A stretch of DNA of 64,000 bases, taken from CAYSSJ01 sp964433675 (GTDB lineage: Bacteria > Cloacimonadota > Cloacimonadia > Cloacimonadales > TCS61). The translations under genes were made by a program, and so were the position numbers. The notes under the pieces are model-generated. The model saw only the letters and a list, made by a program, of their open reading frames with translations, ran no database searches and was not told where the DNA came from. Location: assembly GCA_964433675.1 (NCBI GenBank), contig CAYSSJ010000006.1, positions 1 to 64,000 of the forward strand, read 5' to 3'. Within the stretch, counting starts at the first letter, position 1; the number at the start of each line of letters is the position of its first letter. This document shows, piece by piece, positions 33,645-42,101 of the stretch.

Positions 33645-36600
33645 AAATCGGGTAATAAACTAATATAATAGCCCGGTTTACTTACATCAGAGAAATCGGT
33701 CTGCCAGGTTATATCCAATCTGAGTACGAAATAACCAAGATTCATCCTGGGACCGAATCCGAAGCTAAACTTAAGATCGTCCAACTTGCCATCGGAAGTG
33801 GGATTAAAATCGGAATCATCCCATACAGCTCCGATATCCATAAAAGCACTGCCTCTGATCTGTGACAGAGTAATCGGTAATGGGAAACCCAAAGAAAGAC
33901 GTTCTACGAAGGGGAACCGTAATTCTGTAGAAGCGGAGACTTTGTTGTTACCATGCTCATTCTCATCATAATAGCCTCTCACATCGAAGTAAGGATCCAA
34001 TCTGAATCTATGAGAAGAATCACCTAATATTGTTCCGCCGGTTATTCTGGTAGCAAAAGAATATCGTTTGGCAAAGAACCAGTATCTTCTCAGATCCGAA
34101 TAGAAGATCGTATAATTTTGCTTTTTTGAAAAATTTTTACTGAAAATCAATGTCCCGCGCCAGCCTTCTAATGGTCCAACTGCTCCGAATACACTATTAT
34201 CGTGGGTGAAGCTGATCTGCGGAGTGTACATGAGTTCGGATTCCCGGCTGGGAATACCAATATGATCAGGCACATATTCCTCTATCCAAACTTCTTCATT
34301 CCAATCCCACCAATCACGATAGAATATTCTTCTGGTGATCAGATTTTCGAAAGTTACCCTCCAAAACCGATTGAAGGGATAACGTACTGCACCATATAGT
34401 CCAAGCTCCCTCTCTCTCTCCCTCATATAGTCGATATCATCCGATCCTAAGTATCTGATCCGATAGACGATCTCGTCGTTCAGATAGAAACCACCTAGTC
34501 CATAATCCAATCTGCGGGCAAGATATAGGTAGTTAAACATAAAATCCGAATTCTCTAATTCTCCCGTTACTCCCAGATTGACAGCTAATTCGTGATTACC
34601 CATCAGATCGCTCATTCCCAGCATGATCTGAGCATGTGTACCACGGGCGGAAGAATATGCCATCCCACCCCAAAGCCAATCTAAGCTGAGCTTTGTCCTA
34701 TAGGGAGAGATTTCCGGTTTTTTGATGGTGGTCGGTTTCTCATCCATCTCACTATGATAGAAAAGAGTATCGAGTCCGGGAAAATCTTTCAGATCGACTC
34801 GGGCTACATTATCCGGATAATGTGCCGGCTGCCGCTTATCTCTATCGATATCTCTCTTGCCAAAGTATTTGTAACGATCTATATCAAATTTAGTATAAAG
34901 GTCATCTTCAAAATCTATCCTCTCCGGTTTGGCATAATGGGAAAACTCTAAGTTTTGCAGTGGCTTCTCTTTGATGAAAATGTTCCATCCACCCTCATAA
35001 AATACCGAAAAGATCATGCTTTCATTTTCATGGTCCAGATCGCCGGTAAAAACACCACCGAGCAAATTGGTCACTGCTGCTCTATCGCCACTGTTGATGT
35101 TGATAACTTCGAAATTTGAAGTTACTTTGCGCTCCGATACAAAGAGCAGATACTCGCCGCTACTATCCCAAAATGGTTGAAAACTGTTGAATGGATCGTT
35201 TGTAACCATGTAGATGCTATCTTCTCCAAAGTCATAATAGAATACATCTTTGCTCAAACTACCGAAGACATGTTCTCGAGCAGAGTCAAAATTTGCGAAT
35301 CTTTCGGAGTGAAACGCGAGTTTAGTGCCATCCGGTGACCAGCGCGGATAAGCTATGAGATAAGAATCGTCAGTCAACTGAGTTATTTCTCCGCTGTCAA
35401 TGTCATAAACATAAAGATCCGCCTGCATATTTTTCTGTCCAGAGAAGGCTATTTTAGAGCCATCACGATTGAGATCTATCTCGTAAATTGCATCAAATCG
35501 ATCGAATTCATAAGTTTCTACGACCTTACCGGATTGTGAATCCATCTTATAGATTCGGTCTCCCGTAGAAGTCTTCGCTACAAAGGCGAAATGCTGATTA
35601 TCCGGGAACCAAGTTATGTTATTTCTTTCAAAATGAAATTCTTCAAATTTCCCCTTTGTCTCACCCTTCATAATCAATCTATCCGGATAGACACCATAAG
35701 TAGATCCACGCATTATATTGGTTCTCAGATTCTTGTCGCTGAAATACAAATAGTCTTCTCCATTCGGTGAATAGCGAGGTGCGAAATTTCTGTTGGAGCT
35801 ATCATCACGATGGTCAGTACGCCGGTTATAAACTTCGTAGGGGATATCATATTCGATCACATCAGCAAAATATTCTCTTCTGAGAAAATTTTTCCATCTT
35901 TTCTGCATCTCTTCAAAATTCATCCCGAATACTTTACGGAATGCTGCATCTGTCGTACCACTTATCCTAAGGGCATAGAAAAGTTCCATCACCTTATCGT
36001 TGCCATATTCAGCTTCTATAAAGATGAGAAAAGACTCTCCCAAACGATAGGCATAGTAGCCATAAGTCCTTTCTAATCTTGGGATACCCTCGTTCATCAG
36101 AAGATCGATGATAAACATATTATTATACACATCTTCCCCACCGACAGCAAAGAACTCCGGCAACCCTTCTGAAAACCAGAAAGGTAGAGAGGATGAGATA
36201 TCGAACAGTCTCCCGAAAGAACGGTTCAATTCGTTTTCATAGGCATGTACCAGTTCGTGAACCAAAGTCCGCTCCAAGCCACGATAGGTACCGTCGAAAG
36301 GTACAACCACACGGTTTCTGAGTGATTCGGTAAAACCTCCTACTCCTTCTCCCAATAGAGGAGAGATGATATGAGTAACATGAAAGTCCTTTTTCGATTT
36401 ATACAGAATGATCGGAATTCGGTTTATCAGTGGAGTCTTGAAATGATCTTTGAGGTAAAAATAAGTTTCTTCAGCCATCAGTGCTGCTGCTTTGCCAAAA
36501 TCCTCATTCCCTTTGGCGAAGTATATATCAAAGTGAATCGTCTCGATTTTGGACCATTGCAGATGTTCACGCTGGACTTTGTTCTTACCAAAACTATATG

Positions 36601-36661
36601 CCTGCACCATTGTGAAAGCTAACACCACAATCAAGACAGTTATAATCACTTTTCTATTCAT
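33641..36661 (-). CDS. Peptidase MA-like / TolB-propeller / beta-barrel protein, 1006 aa
   Basis: A signal peptide (ending VQAYS) leads to three parts. First, a gluzincin-like peptidase domain about 25-270 with H135-E136-L-V-H139 and the third ligand region WFSEGLPEFF (E165). Second, a TolB-type WD40-like propeller about 280-600, with motifs such as FAPRYSPNGEDYLYFS, YPRWSPDGTKLAFHS and PFWDSSGEYLLFVS. Third, a C-terminal region about 680-1006 with alternating aromatic strands (TPQISFTHDNS, RLDPYFDVRGYY, GSAFMDIGAVWD) ending in Phe, which resembles the Omp85/BamA-type barrel and includes DVRGYY, a VRGF-like motif. It should lie in the outer membrane. Its role is unknown. It sits last in the minus-strand unit after mlaD. 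Confidence 0.82.
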   Translation of the reverse strand: MNRKVIITVLIVVLAFTMVQAYSFGKNKVQREHLQWSKIETIHFDIYFAKGNEDFGKAAALMAEETYFYLKDHFKTPLINRIPIILYKSKKDFHVTHIISPLLGEGVGGFTESLRNRVVVPFDGTYRGLERTLVHELVHAYENELNRSFGRLFDISSSLPFWFSEGLPEFFAVGGEDVYNNMFIIDLLMNEGIPRLERTYGYYAYRLGESFLIFIEAEYGNDKVMELFYALRISGTTDAAFRKVFGMNFEEMQKRWKNFLRREYFADVIEYDIPYEVYNRRTDHRDDSSNRNFAPRYSPNGEDYLYFSDKNLRTNIMRGSTYGVYPDRLIMKGETKGKFEEFHFERNNITWFPDNQHFAFVAKTSTGDRIYKMDSQSGKVVETYEFDRFDAIYEIDLNRDGSKIAFSGQKNMQADLYVYDIDSGEITQLTDDSYLIAYPRWSPDGTKLAFHSERFANFDSAREHVFGSLSKDVFYYDFGEDSIYMVTNDPFNSFQPFWDSSGEYLLFVSERKVTSNFEVININSGDRAAVTNLLGGVFTGDLDHENESMIFSVFYEGGWNIFIKEKPLQNLEFSHYAKPERIDFEDDLYTKFDIDRYKYFGKRDIDRDKRQPAHYPDNVARVDLKDFPGLDTLFYHSEMDEKPTTIKKPEISPYRTKLSLDWLWGGMAYSSARGTHAQIMLGMSDLMGNHELAVNLGVTGELENSDFMFNYLYLARRLDYGLGGFYLNDEIVYRIRYLGSDDIDYMRERERELGLYGAVRYPFNRFWRVTFENLITRRIFYRDWWDWNEEVWIEEYVPDHIGIPSRESELMYTPQISFTHDNSVFGAVGPLEGWRGTLIFSKNFSKKQNYTIFYSDLRRYWFFAKRYSFATRITGGTILGDSSHRFRLDPYFDVRGYYDENEHGNNKVSASTELRFPFVERLSLGFPLPITLSQIRGSAFMDIGAVWDDSDFNPTSDGKLDDLKFSFGFGPRMNLGYFVLRLDITWQTDFSDVSKPGYYISLLPDF

Positions 36662-36696
36662 ATCAATACCTATCGCCCTTTTTCATTATAGGATAA

Positions 36697-37593
36697 CTAA
36701 AAAAGCTTGAATTGAAAGTACTTTTTGGGATCATCTTTGATATCGCTCAGGAGTGAATCCAAGCTGGCAGCAGAACGCATGAGATTATCGTACAATTCTT
36801 CTTCAGTTATCAATTTGTTCAAGCTCCCATCCTGATGCGCAGCTTTGCGGGCGATAATTTGTAAATCTTTGCCTGTCTGTACAAAAACTTCCAGATTATC
36901 ATGTAGATCTTTGAGGATTTCGTTTGTCATCAAAACTGATTCCGAGATATTTTCTCTATTCTCTATGACTATATTCTCCATCATATCGGAAAGTTCTTTG
37001 GTATTTGTTAAGATCTCTCTCAGTTCATGCCGATTTTCGCTCAGCATCGAATTTAGCAGCTTAACTGTATCTGCCGAGTCATTGATCAGCATTGTTATTT
37101 TGGGTAGCAACTCATCATCCGAGATATCATCGGTTAGTTTATGAAAATAGTCGAACATGAAGCCGGCTTTTTCTACCAGATCGGAGATCCCCGGTCTGGT
37201 CTCTCCGCGGTGAGTTTTGCTTAGATCGAGTTTTTTATCACCCATGCCGGGAATGATCTCCAAATCCATATTACCCATGATATTAGTCTCACGGATGATG
37301 AACTCGGTACCTTCGTATAATGGTTCATCCAGTTGTACCAAGAGATTCATAAAAACACCTTCGGGAGTGATGGTAATATCTCTCACTCGACCACGATTAA
37401 CTCCCAGCACATTAACCGTAGATCCTCTTTCTATCCCCCCTGAATGTTGGAAAACAACCGAGATCGGTGTAAAGCGACGATAATCTAAAACTCCGGATAA
37501 CCAACTATATCCTAAGATCAAGATTATTATGGCAACCAGTGTAAATATACCGACTTTGAACTTCGTACTACTTGTCTCTTTATAAAACTTCAT
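36697..37593 (-). CDS. mlaD: MCE/MlaD family lipid-transport protein
   Basis: A 298-aa periplasm-facing protein anchored by one N-terminal transmembrane segment (about 11-32, FKVGIFTLVAIIILILGYSWL). A single MCE domain follows (about 36-120), with FQHSGGIERGSTVNVLGVNRGRVRDI and the LYEGTEFIIRETNIMGNMDLEIIPG end. The rest (about 130-298) is helical, probably a coiled coil spanning the periplasm. The frame begins at a GTG at 37599, but GAGGTG fits the ATG at 37593. It begins 12 bases after mlaF. MCE proteins bind MlaE-type permeases and shuttle phospholipids between the membranes. No permease gene is adjacent. Confidence 0.9.
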   Translation of the reverse strand: MKFYKETSSTKFKVGIFTLVAIIILILGYSWLSGVLDYRRFTPISVVFQHSGGIERGSTVNVLGVNRGRVRDITITPEGVFMNLLVQLDEPLYEGTEFIIRETNIMGNMDLEIIPGMGDKKLDLSKTHRGETRPGISDLVEKAGFMFDYFHKLTDDISDDELLPKITMLINDSADTVKLLNSMLSENRHELREILTNTKELSDMMENIVIENRENISESVLMTNEILKDLHDNLEVFVQTGKDLQIIARKAAHQDGSLNKLITEEELYDNLMRSAASLDSLLSDIKDDPKKYFQFKLF

Positions 37594-37605
37594 TTTCACC
37601 TCATA

Positions 37606-38325
37606 TTATTTGCCTAAAAATTGTCTGATATGTTCAATTTTACTGTTCATGAAATCGTTATACTTTCCATCGAAGATTATTTTTGCATCGTGGATCATTA
37701 CTACACGTCCGGATAATCTTCGCAAGCATTCCAGATCGTGGCTGATAATGATCGAGGCTATATCATAACTGTTATGTAATTTGATAATCAGTTCCACAAT
37801 CTCGGAAGCGATGATCGGATCCAGTCCGGTAGTTGGTTCGTCATAGATAATATAATCCGGCTGCATAATGATCGCTCTGGCAAGTGCTACTCTCTTTTTC
37901 ATCCCGCCACTCAGTTCAGAAGGCATTTTATCGAAAATTCCCGCCAGTCCGACTAACTCTAGTTTTTCACTCACCAGTTCAAAGATTTCCTCACCGGTAA
38001 TGTCTGAGTGTTCCACCAAAGGCAGAGCTACATTTTGGTAAACAGTTAAAGAATCCAGTAAAGCTGAATTTTGGAATAGCATGGCGCTTTTCTTTCTCAT
38101 CTTTACAAGCGCTTTTGGGGAAGCGGAAAACACATCTTCGCCATCGATACTAATACTTCCGGAAATGGGTCTATATAGACCTTCGATGCTTTTCATCAAC
38201 ACACTTTTGCCACTCCCGCTCTGCCCCATTATCATAGTTATCTCCCTTTTGGGGATTTGAAGTGAGATGTTTGCTAAGACCGGTTCTCCTTCAAAAGCTA
38301 TCGTAAGGTCACGCACTTCTATCAT
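37606..38325 (-). CDS. mlaF: ABC transporter ATP-binding protein, MlaF-like
   Basis: The 239-aa ATPase of a lipid-transport (Mla/MCE) ABC system. Walker A is GQSGSGKS, the signature LSGGMKKRVALARA, Walker B YIIYDEPTTGLDP, and the switch His SHDLECLRRLSGR. Its best-known relatives are MlaF and Mkl. It energises phospholipid movement in complex with a MlaE permease. The ATG overlaps the mtaB stop by four bases (ATGA), so translation is coupled. mlaD follows. The expected mlaE gene is not in this unit, which would have to be elsewhere. Confidence 0.92.
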   Translation of the reverse strand: MIEVRDLTIAFEGEPVLANISLQIPKREITMIMGQSGSGKSVLMKSIEGLYRPISGSISIDGEDVFSASPKALVKMRKKSAMLFQNSALLDSLTVYQNVALPLVEHSDITGEEIFELVSEKLELVGLAGIFDKMPSELSGGMKKRVALARAIIMQPDYIIYDEPTTGLDPIIASEIVELIIKLHNSYDIASIIISHDLECLRRLSGRVVMIHDAKIIFDGKYNDFMNSKIEHIRQFLGK

Positions 38326-39638
38326 GATATCAATACTCCGTCATAGAATCTTTGCTCCGGTATCCCTTCTACCAGTTCTGCTTTGCTTCCTGATTTTGTA
38401 TAGAGCCTGATATAATGATCGGATAATGCAGTGAAGTGTCCTCTGGCTCTGTTTTCGATTATGCCACGAATCTTCTTTTGCGAGGTGAGTAGATTATTGA
38501 TATAAATATCTGTTTTCTTAGCTGACAATTCGAGCAGCTGTTTACTCCTCTTTTTGATGATATCTCCGCTCACCTGACCGGAGAACTTTGCTGCTGCCGT
38601 GCCTGGTCTCTTGGAATAGGCGAATGTATGTAAATAAGCGATAGGTAAAGATTCGACAAATGAGTAAGTCTGATTATACTCTTTCTCACTTTCTCCCGGT
38701 AAACCGACGATTAGATCCAATCCTATTGCTGCCGAAGGTAGCTTCTTTTTTATTTTGGATATTAAGTGTTCAAACTCGGCAATAGAATAATCTCTTCTCA
38801 TATGTTTTAGCAACTTATCTGCTCCCGATTGAAGTGGGATATGGAAATGCGGACATATTTTTGGACTCTCTGCACATATATCGATAAGCTCAGCAGCAAA
38901 ACATTGCGGTTCTACCGAACTCAATCTGATCAATTCTATACCTCCGACTTTGTCGATATCCCTAATCAATTTGGTCAGAGTGTATTTCGGGCTAAGATCC
39001 CGTCCATACAGTCCCAAATTGATACCAGTCAGAACTATCTCTTTGAAGCCGTTTTGCACAAAGATATCTATTTGTCTTAGTACGCTCGCTTTTGTTCTAC
39101 TGCGAGGTCTGCCACGAGCAAATGGTATGGCACAGTAGGCGCAATAAAAATCACACCCGTCCTGGATCTTTACAAACGCTCTGGTTCTTTCCTGCATAGA
39201 ATTTGTAAACATATCTGCAAATTTTCTTGTCAAGGCGATATCTTCAAAGTCAGTTTTTTTCTCTCTCAAAAAACTGAAAATCTTATCCTTTTTGGTATTA
39301 TCGACTATCAGATCAATTTCACCCAATTTCTTGACTTCCTCAAAATGTCTTTGGGCATAGCAGCCGGTAACGATGACGACAGTGTCTTCCGAATCTTCTT
39401 TCCTTTTCAGAGCTTTTCTGATTGCATTTCTGCTTTTGTAATCTGTGCGGTTTGTAACTGTACAGCTATTGATGATATACACAGAAGCTCTATCTTCGAA
39501 ATCTACTATCTGATAGTCTGCTTTGACAAAGTCGTCTAAAATGCAGGCAGTCTCGTATTGGTTCACTTTGCAGCCGAAAGTTACTGCTGCTACTTTCCTA
39601 TTCTCCGTTTTGCTAATACTATGCTCGGGAGTGCTCAT
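38322..39638 (-). CDS. mtaB: tRNA t6A37 methylthiotransferase MtaB
   Basis: Radical-SAM enzyme adding a methylthio group to N6-threonylcarbamoyladenosine at position 37 of tRNAs. The N-terminal iron-sulphur domain has three Cys (FGCKVNQYET, NSCTVTNRTDYKSR, VTGCYAQ). The radical-SAM motif is DGCDFYCAYCAIPFARG, then GLPGESEKEYNQT and a C-terminal TRAM-like domain. TNRTDYKSR is typical of the MtaB rather than the MiaB or RimO branch. It begins 20 bases inside the aspS stop region and has no strong ribosome-binding site, suggesting coupling. mlaF overlaps its stop by four bases. Confidence 0.93.
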   Translation of the reverse strand: MSTPEHSISKTENRKVAAVTFGCKVNQYETACILDDFVKADYQIVDFEDRASVYIINSCTVTNRTDYKSRNAIRKALKRKEDSEDTVVIVTGCYAQRHFEEVKKLGEIDLIVDNTKKDKIFSFLREKKTDFEDIALTRKFADMFTNSMQERTRAFVKIQDGCDFYCAYCAIPFARGRPRSRTKASVLRQIDIFVQNGFKEIVLTGINLGLYGRDLSPKYTLTKLIRDIDKVGGIELIRLSSVEPQCFAAELIDICAESPKICPHFHIPLQSGADKLLKHMRRDYSIAEFEHLISKIKKKLPSAAIGLDLIVGLPGESEKEYNQTYSFVESLPIAYLHTFAYSKRPGTAAAKFSGQVSGDIIKKRSKQLLELSAKKTDIYINNLLTSQKKIRGIIENRARGHFTALSDHYIRLYTKSGSKAELVEGIPEQRFYDGVLIS

Positions 39639-41418
39639 CTTTTTCTATTTTGATGCCCAGCTCTTTGAGCTGTTCATCACTCACTTCTGCCGGTGAGTCA
39701 CTCATCAGATCGACAGCTTGCAGAGTTTTGGGAAATGGTATCACATCCCGGATGGAAGCTGCTTTGCTCATCAGCATGATTATCCTATCGATACCAGGCG
39801 CTATCCCGCCATGTGGGGGAGTACCATATTTAAGAGCTTCCAAAAAGAAACCGAATTTCTGTTCGAGCTCTGCTTCGCTAAATCCCAATACTGAGAATAT
39901 CTTTCTTTGGATGTCCAGAAGATGGCATCTGATACTTCCCGAAGAGAGTTCCATTCCATTGCAGACCAGATCGTACAGATAGCCCTCGATTTTGTCCCAG
40001 TTAGACTCATCTTCAAAGTAAGGAATATGCTCCTCTTTGGGTAGGGAGAACATATGATGTGCAGTCTCCCAACTTTTAGTCTCTTCATTATATTCAAACA
40101 AGGGGAAGTCGGTTACCCAAAGGAAATTGAACTTGTCTTTGTCTGCTAAACCTAACTCTCTGCCCAGATGATTGCGTATTTCAGCCAAAACTTTACAAGC
40201 CATCTTTTTGCTATCGGCGGCAAACAGAATAAGATCGCCGTCAGTAGCCGAAGTTTTATCCAATATTGCTTTTTCTTCTGAAGCGGATAGAAATTTGGAT
40301 ATCCCTCCGGTTAAGTTACCATCTTCTACTTTACAAAATGCCAACCCTTTTGCTCCGACATGTTTGGCAAGATCGGTGAGATGATCTATCTGCTTTCTGG
40401 AATAATCACTGCATCCGGGAGCAACTATACATTTGATCACACCTTTGTTTTGCAAGACGCTGGAAAACACTTTAAAATTCGTTTCACTGAAAATCTCGGA
40501 TAAGTCGGTGAGTTCGACTGCAAAGCGAGTATCCGGTTTATCGGTTCCGAATCGATTCATAGCTTCATAATAGGTTAATCTTGGAAATGGTGTGGGGATG
40601 TCTAAATCCAGATTAGTTTTGAATATATGAGCAAACAGTTTTTCCATGAGCTCAAAGATATCTTCCTGCGTGGCAAAACTCATCTCCAGATCCAGTTGGG
40701 TAAATTCCGGCTGTCTATCCATGCGCAGATCTTCGTCCCGAAAACATCGTGCTATCTGATAATAGCGATCGAACCCGGCAACCATGCAGAGTTGTTTGTA
40801 GATTTGCGGTGATTGAGGCAGGGCAAAGAATTTTCCTCTATGAATCCTGCTAGGCACAAGATAATCACGCGCCCCTTCGGGTGTGCTCTTCATCAATATC
40901 GGTGTTTCGATCTCATGAAAATCATGCTGATGCAGAAATTGGCGCATTGCATAGATCACCCGATCTCGTAAAAGAATCATGTTTTTCAGTTTTTCTCTTC
41001 TGAGATCCAAATATCTGTATTTCAGTCTCAAAGTCTCTTCTGCGAGTATATTCTCGTTTATTTGTACCGGCAGGGGTACGGATGTATTCAGTAGCAACAT
41101 GTCGGTCGCTTCCACTTCTATCTTACCGGTAGCCATTTCTTTGTTTATATTTTGCTCATCTCTTTTACGGATAACTCCCGAAAATGCCACCACATATTCA
41201 TTGCGCAGTTTCTTTGCTTTTTCGTATATCCGAGTATTCTCCGGATGGACCACCACTTGTACGATACCGGAAACATCTCGCAGATCAATGAATATCAATC
41301 CGCCCAGATCACGCCGCCGGTGTACCCATCCCATTATTGTAACTTTGCTATCTATCTGATTATCTACTAATTCCAAGCTGTAATGCGTTCTTTTTTTCGA
41401 ATCAAGAAAATCTATCAT
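39619..41418 (-). CDS. aspS: Aspartate--tRNA ligase
   Basis: Class II synthetase charging tRNA-Asp. An N-terminal OB fold (VTIMGWVHRRRDLGGLIFIDLRD) is followed by the catalytic core with motif 2 (FRDEDLRMDRQPEFTQLDLEMSF), the inserted GAD domain of bacterial enzymes (about 300-420), and motif 3 (PPHGGIAPGIDRIIMLM). The 599-aa length is normal for the bacterial type. GGAGAG precedes the ATG. The minus-strand neighbour upstream is a lipoprotein gene, 71 bases away; mtaB overlaps downstream. I cannot tell from this whether the enzyme also misacylates tRNA-Asn. Confidence 0.96.
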   Translation of the reverse strand: MIDFLDSKKRTHYSLELVDNQIDSKVTIMGWVHRRRDLGGLIFIDLRDVSGIVQVVVHPENTRIYEKAKKLRNEYVVAFSGVIRKRDEQNINKEMATGKIEVEATDMLLLNTSVPLPVQINENILAEETLRLKYRYLDLRREKLKNMILLRDRVIYAMRQFLHQHDFHEIETPILMKSTPEGARDYLVPSRIHRGKFFALPQSPQIYKQLCMVAGFDRYYQIARCFRDEDLRMDRQPEFTQLDLEMSFATQEDIFELMEKLFAHIFKTNLDLDIPTPFPRLTYYEAMNRFGTDKPDTRFAVELTDLSEIFSETNFKVFSSVLQNKGVIKCIVAPGCSDYSRKQIDHLTDLAKHVGAKGLAFCKVEDGNLTGGISKFLSASEEKAILDKTSATDGDLILFAADSKKMACKVLAEIRNHLGRELGLADKDKFNFLWVTDFPLFEYNEETKSWETAHHMFSLPKEEHIPYFEDESNWDKIEGYLYDLVCNGMELSSGSIRCHLLDIQRKIFSVLGFSEAELEQKFGFFLEALKYGTPPHGGIAPGIDRIIMLMSKAASIRDVIPFPKTLQAVDLMSDSPAEVSDEQLKELGIKIEKDEHSRA

Positions 41419-41489
41419 GCTCTCTCCATTTTTTTAATGTCAAATGCGAGGATATGCGATACCGTGTCAAGAGAACTGTAATTTTTAGG

Positions 41490-42071
41490 CTATCTGGTGA
41501 ATTCGATTCTGTAATCTTTGCAGATGAGTTCCAGCTTCCGATTACGAGAAGACATACGTGGAAAAAAAATAAAGCCGGATTTCCGCGCTCCCGGCAGTAC
41601 CGCTCCGAAGTTAAAGCTATCTGTCATCAGATTTCTTCGGGCTTCGCGCCATTGTTCCATCTGATAATTCTGCCTATGACTAAGCTCACGTACAGGGTCA
41701 AAAACAATCTCTTCGGGGATCAGCAATTTTACCACATTATCCGGATGCAATGCATCAAACTGATTACCCTCTTCGTCCAAAAGGGTAAATTCGTCAAGGC
41801 TGACCATTATGTTATCAGAAGTACGGTTTTGTATGGTAACATAGAAAGTGGTAAAATAATTGGATAGATTTTGCGGTTCTTTGACCCAATGCCTATTTTC
41901 CGTGATCAGATTGAACTTCTCGTTTCGAATGATAGCATGACCGTTTGAAACGGTCACGCTATCAGATTCGACTGGATTATACTTTACTGCACAAGCTGTG
42001 AATGATAGGAGCAGCAGACAAAAGATAGCCTTATACAGCGTTCTTTTGGATATCCTCTTCAAAAGGTGCAC
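41490..42071 (-). CDS. Predicted lipoprotein, 193 aa
   Basis: A positively charged N-terminus is followed by AIFCLLLLSFTAC, a signal peptide with lipobox Cys at residue 27. The mature domain contains YVTIQNRTSDNIMVSLDEFTLLDEEGNQFDAL, the look of a beta-sandwich of the DUF4352 or immunoglobulin-like type. I do not recognise it with certainty. The frame opens at a TTG at 42092, but AGGAGG lies just before a GTG at 42071, which I take as the start. It follows gyrA by 30 bases and may be expressed with the gyrase genes. Likely faces the periplasm or the outside. Confidence 0.72.
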   Translation of the reverse strand: MHLLKRISKRTLYKAIFCLLLLSFTACAVKYNPVESDSVTVSNGHAIIRNEKFNLITENRHWVKEPQNLSNYFTTFYVTIQNRTSDNIMVSLDEFTLLDEEGNQFDALHPDNVVKLLIPEEIVFDPVRELSHRQNYQMEQWREARRNLMTDSFNFGAVLPGARKSGFIFFPRMSSRNRKLELICKDYRIEFTR

Positions 42072-42101
42072 GAAAATGCCTCCTGACAGCAAGGATTGCT
42101 A

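Noticed and set aside
41419..41489. aspS promoter at TTGACA on the minus strand
   Set aside because: The -35 is good but no acceptable -10 lies at 16-18 bases.
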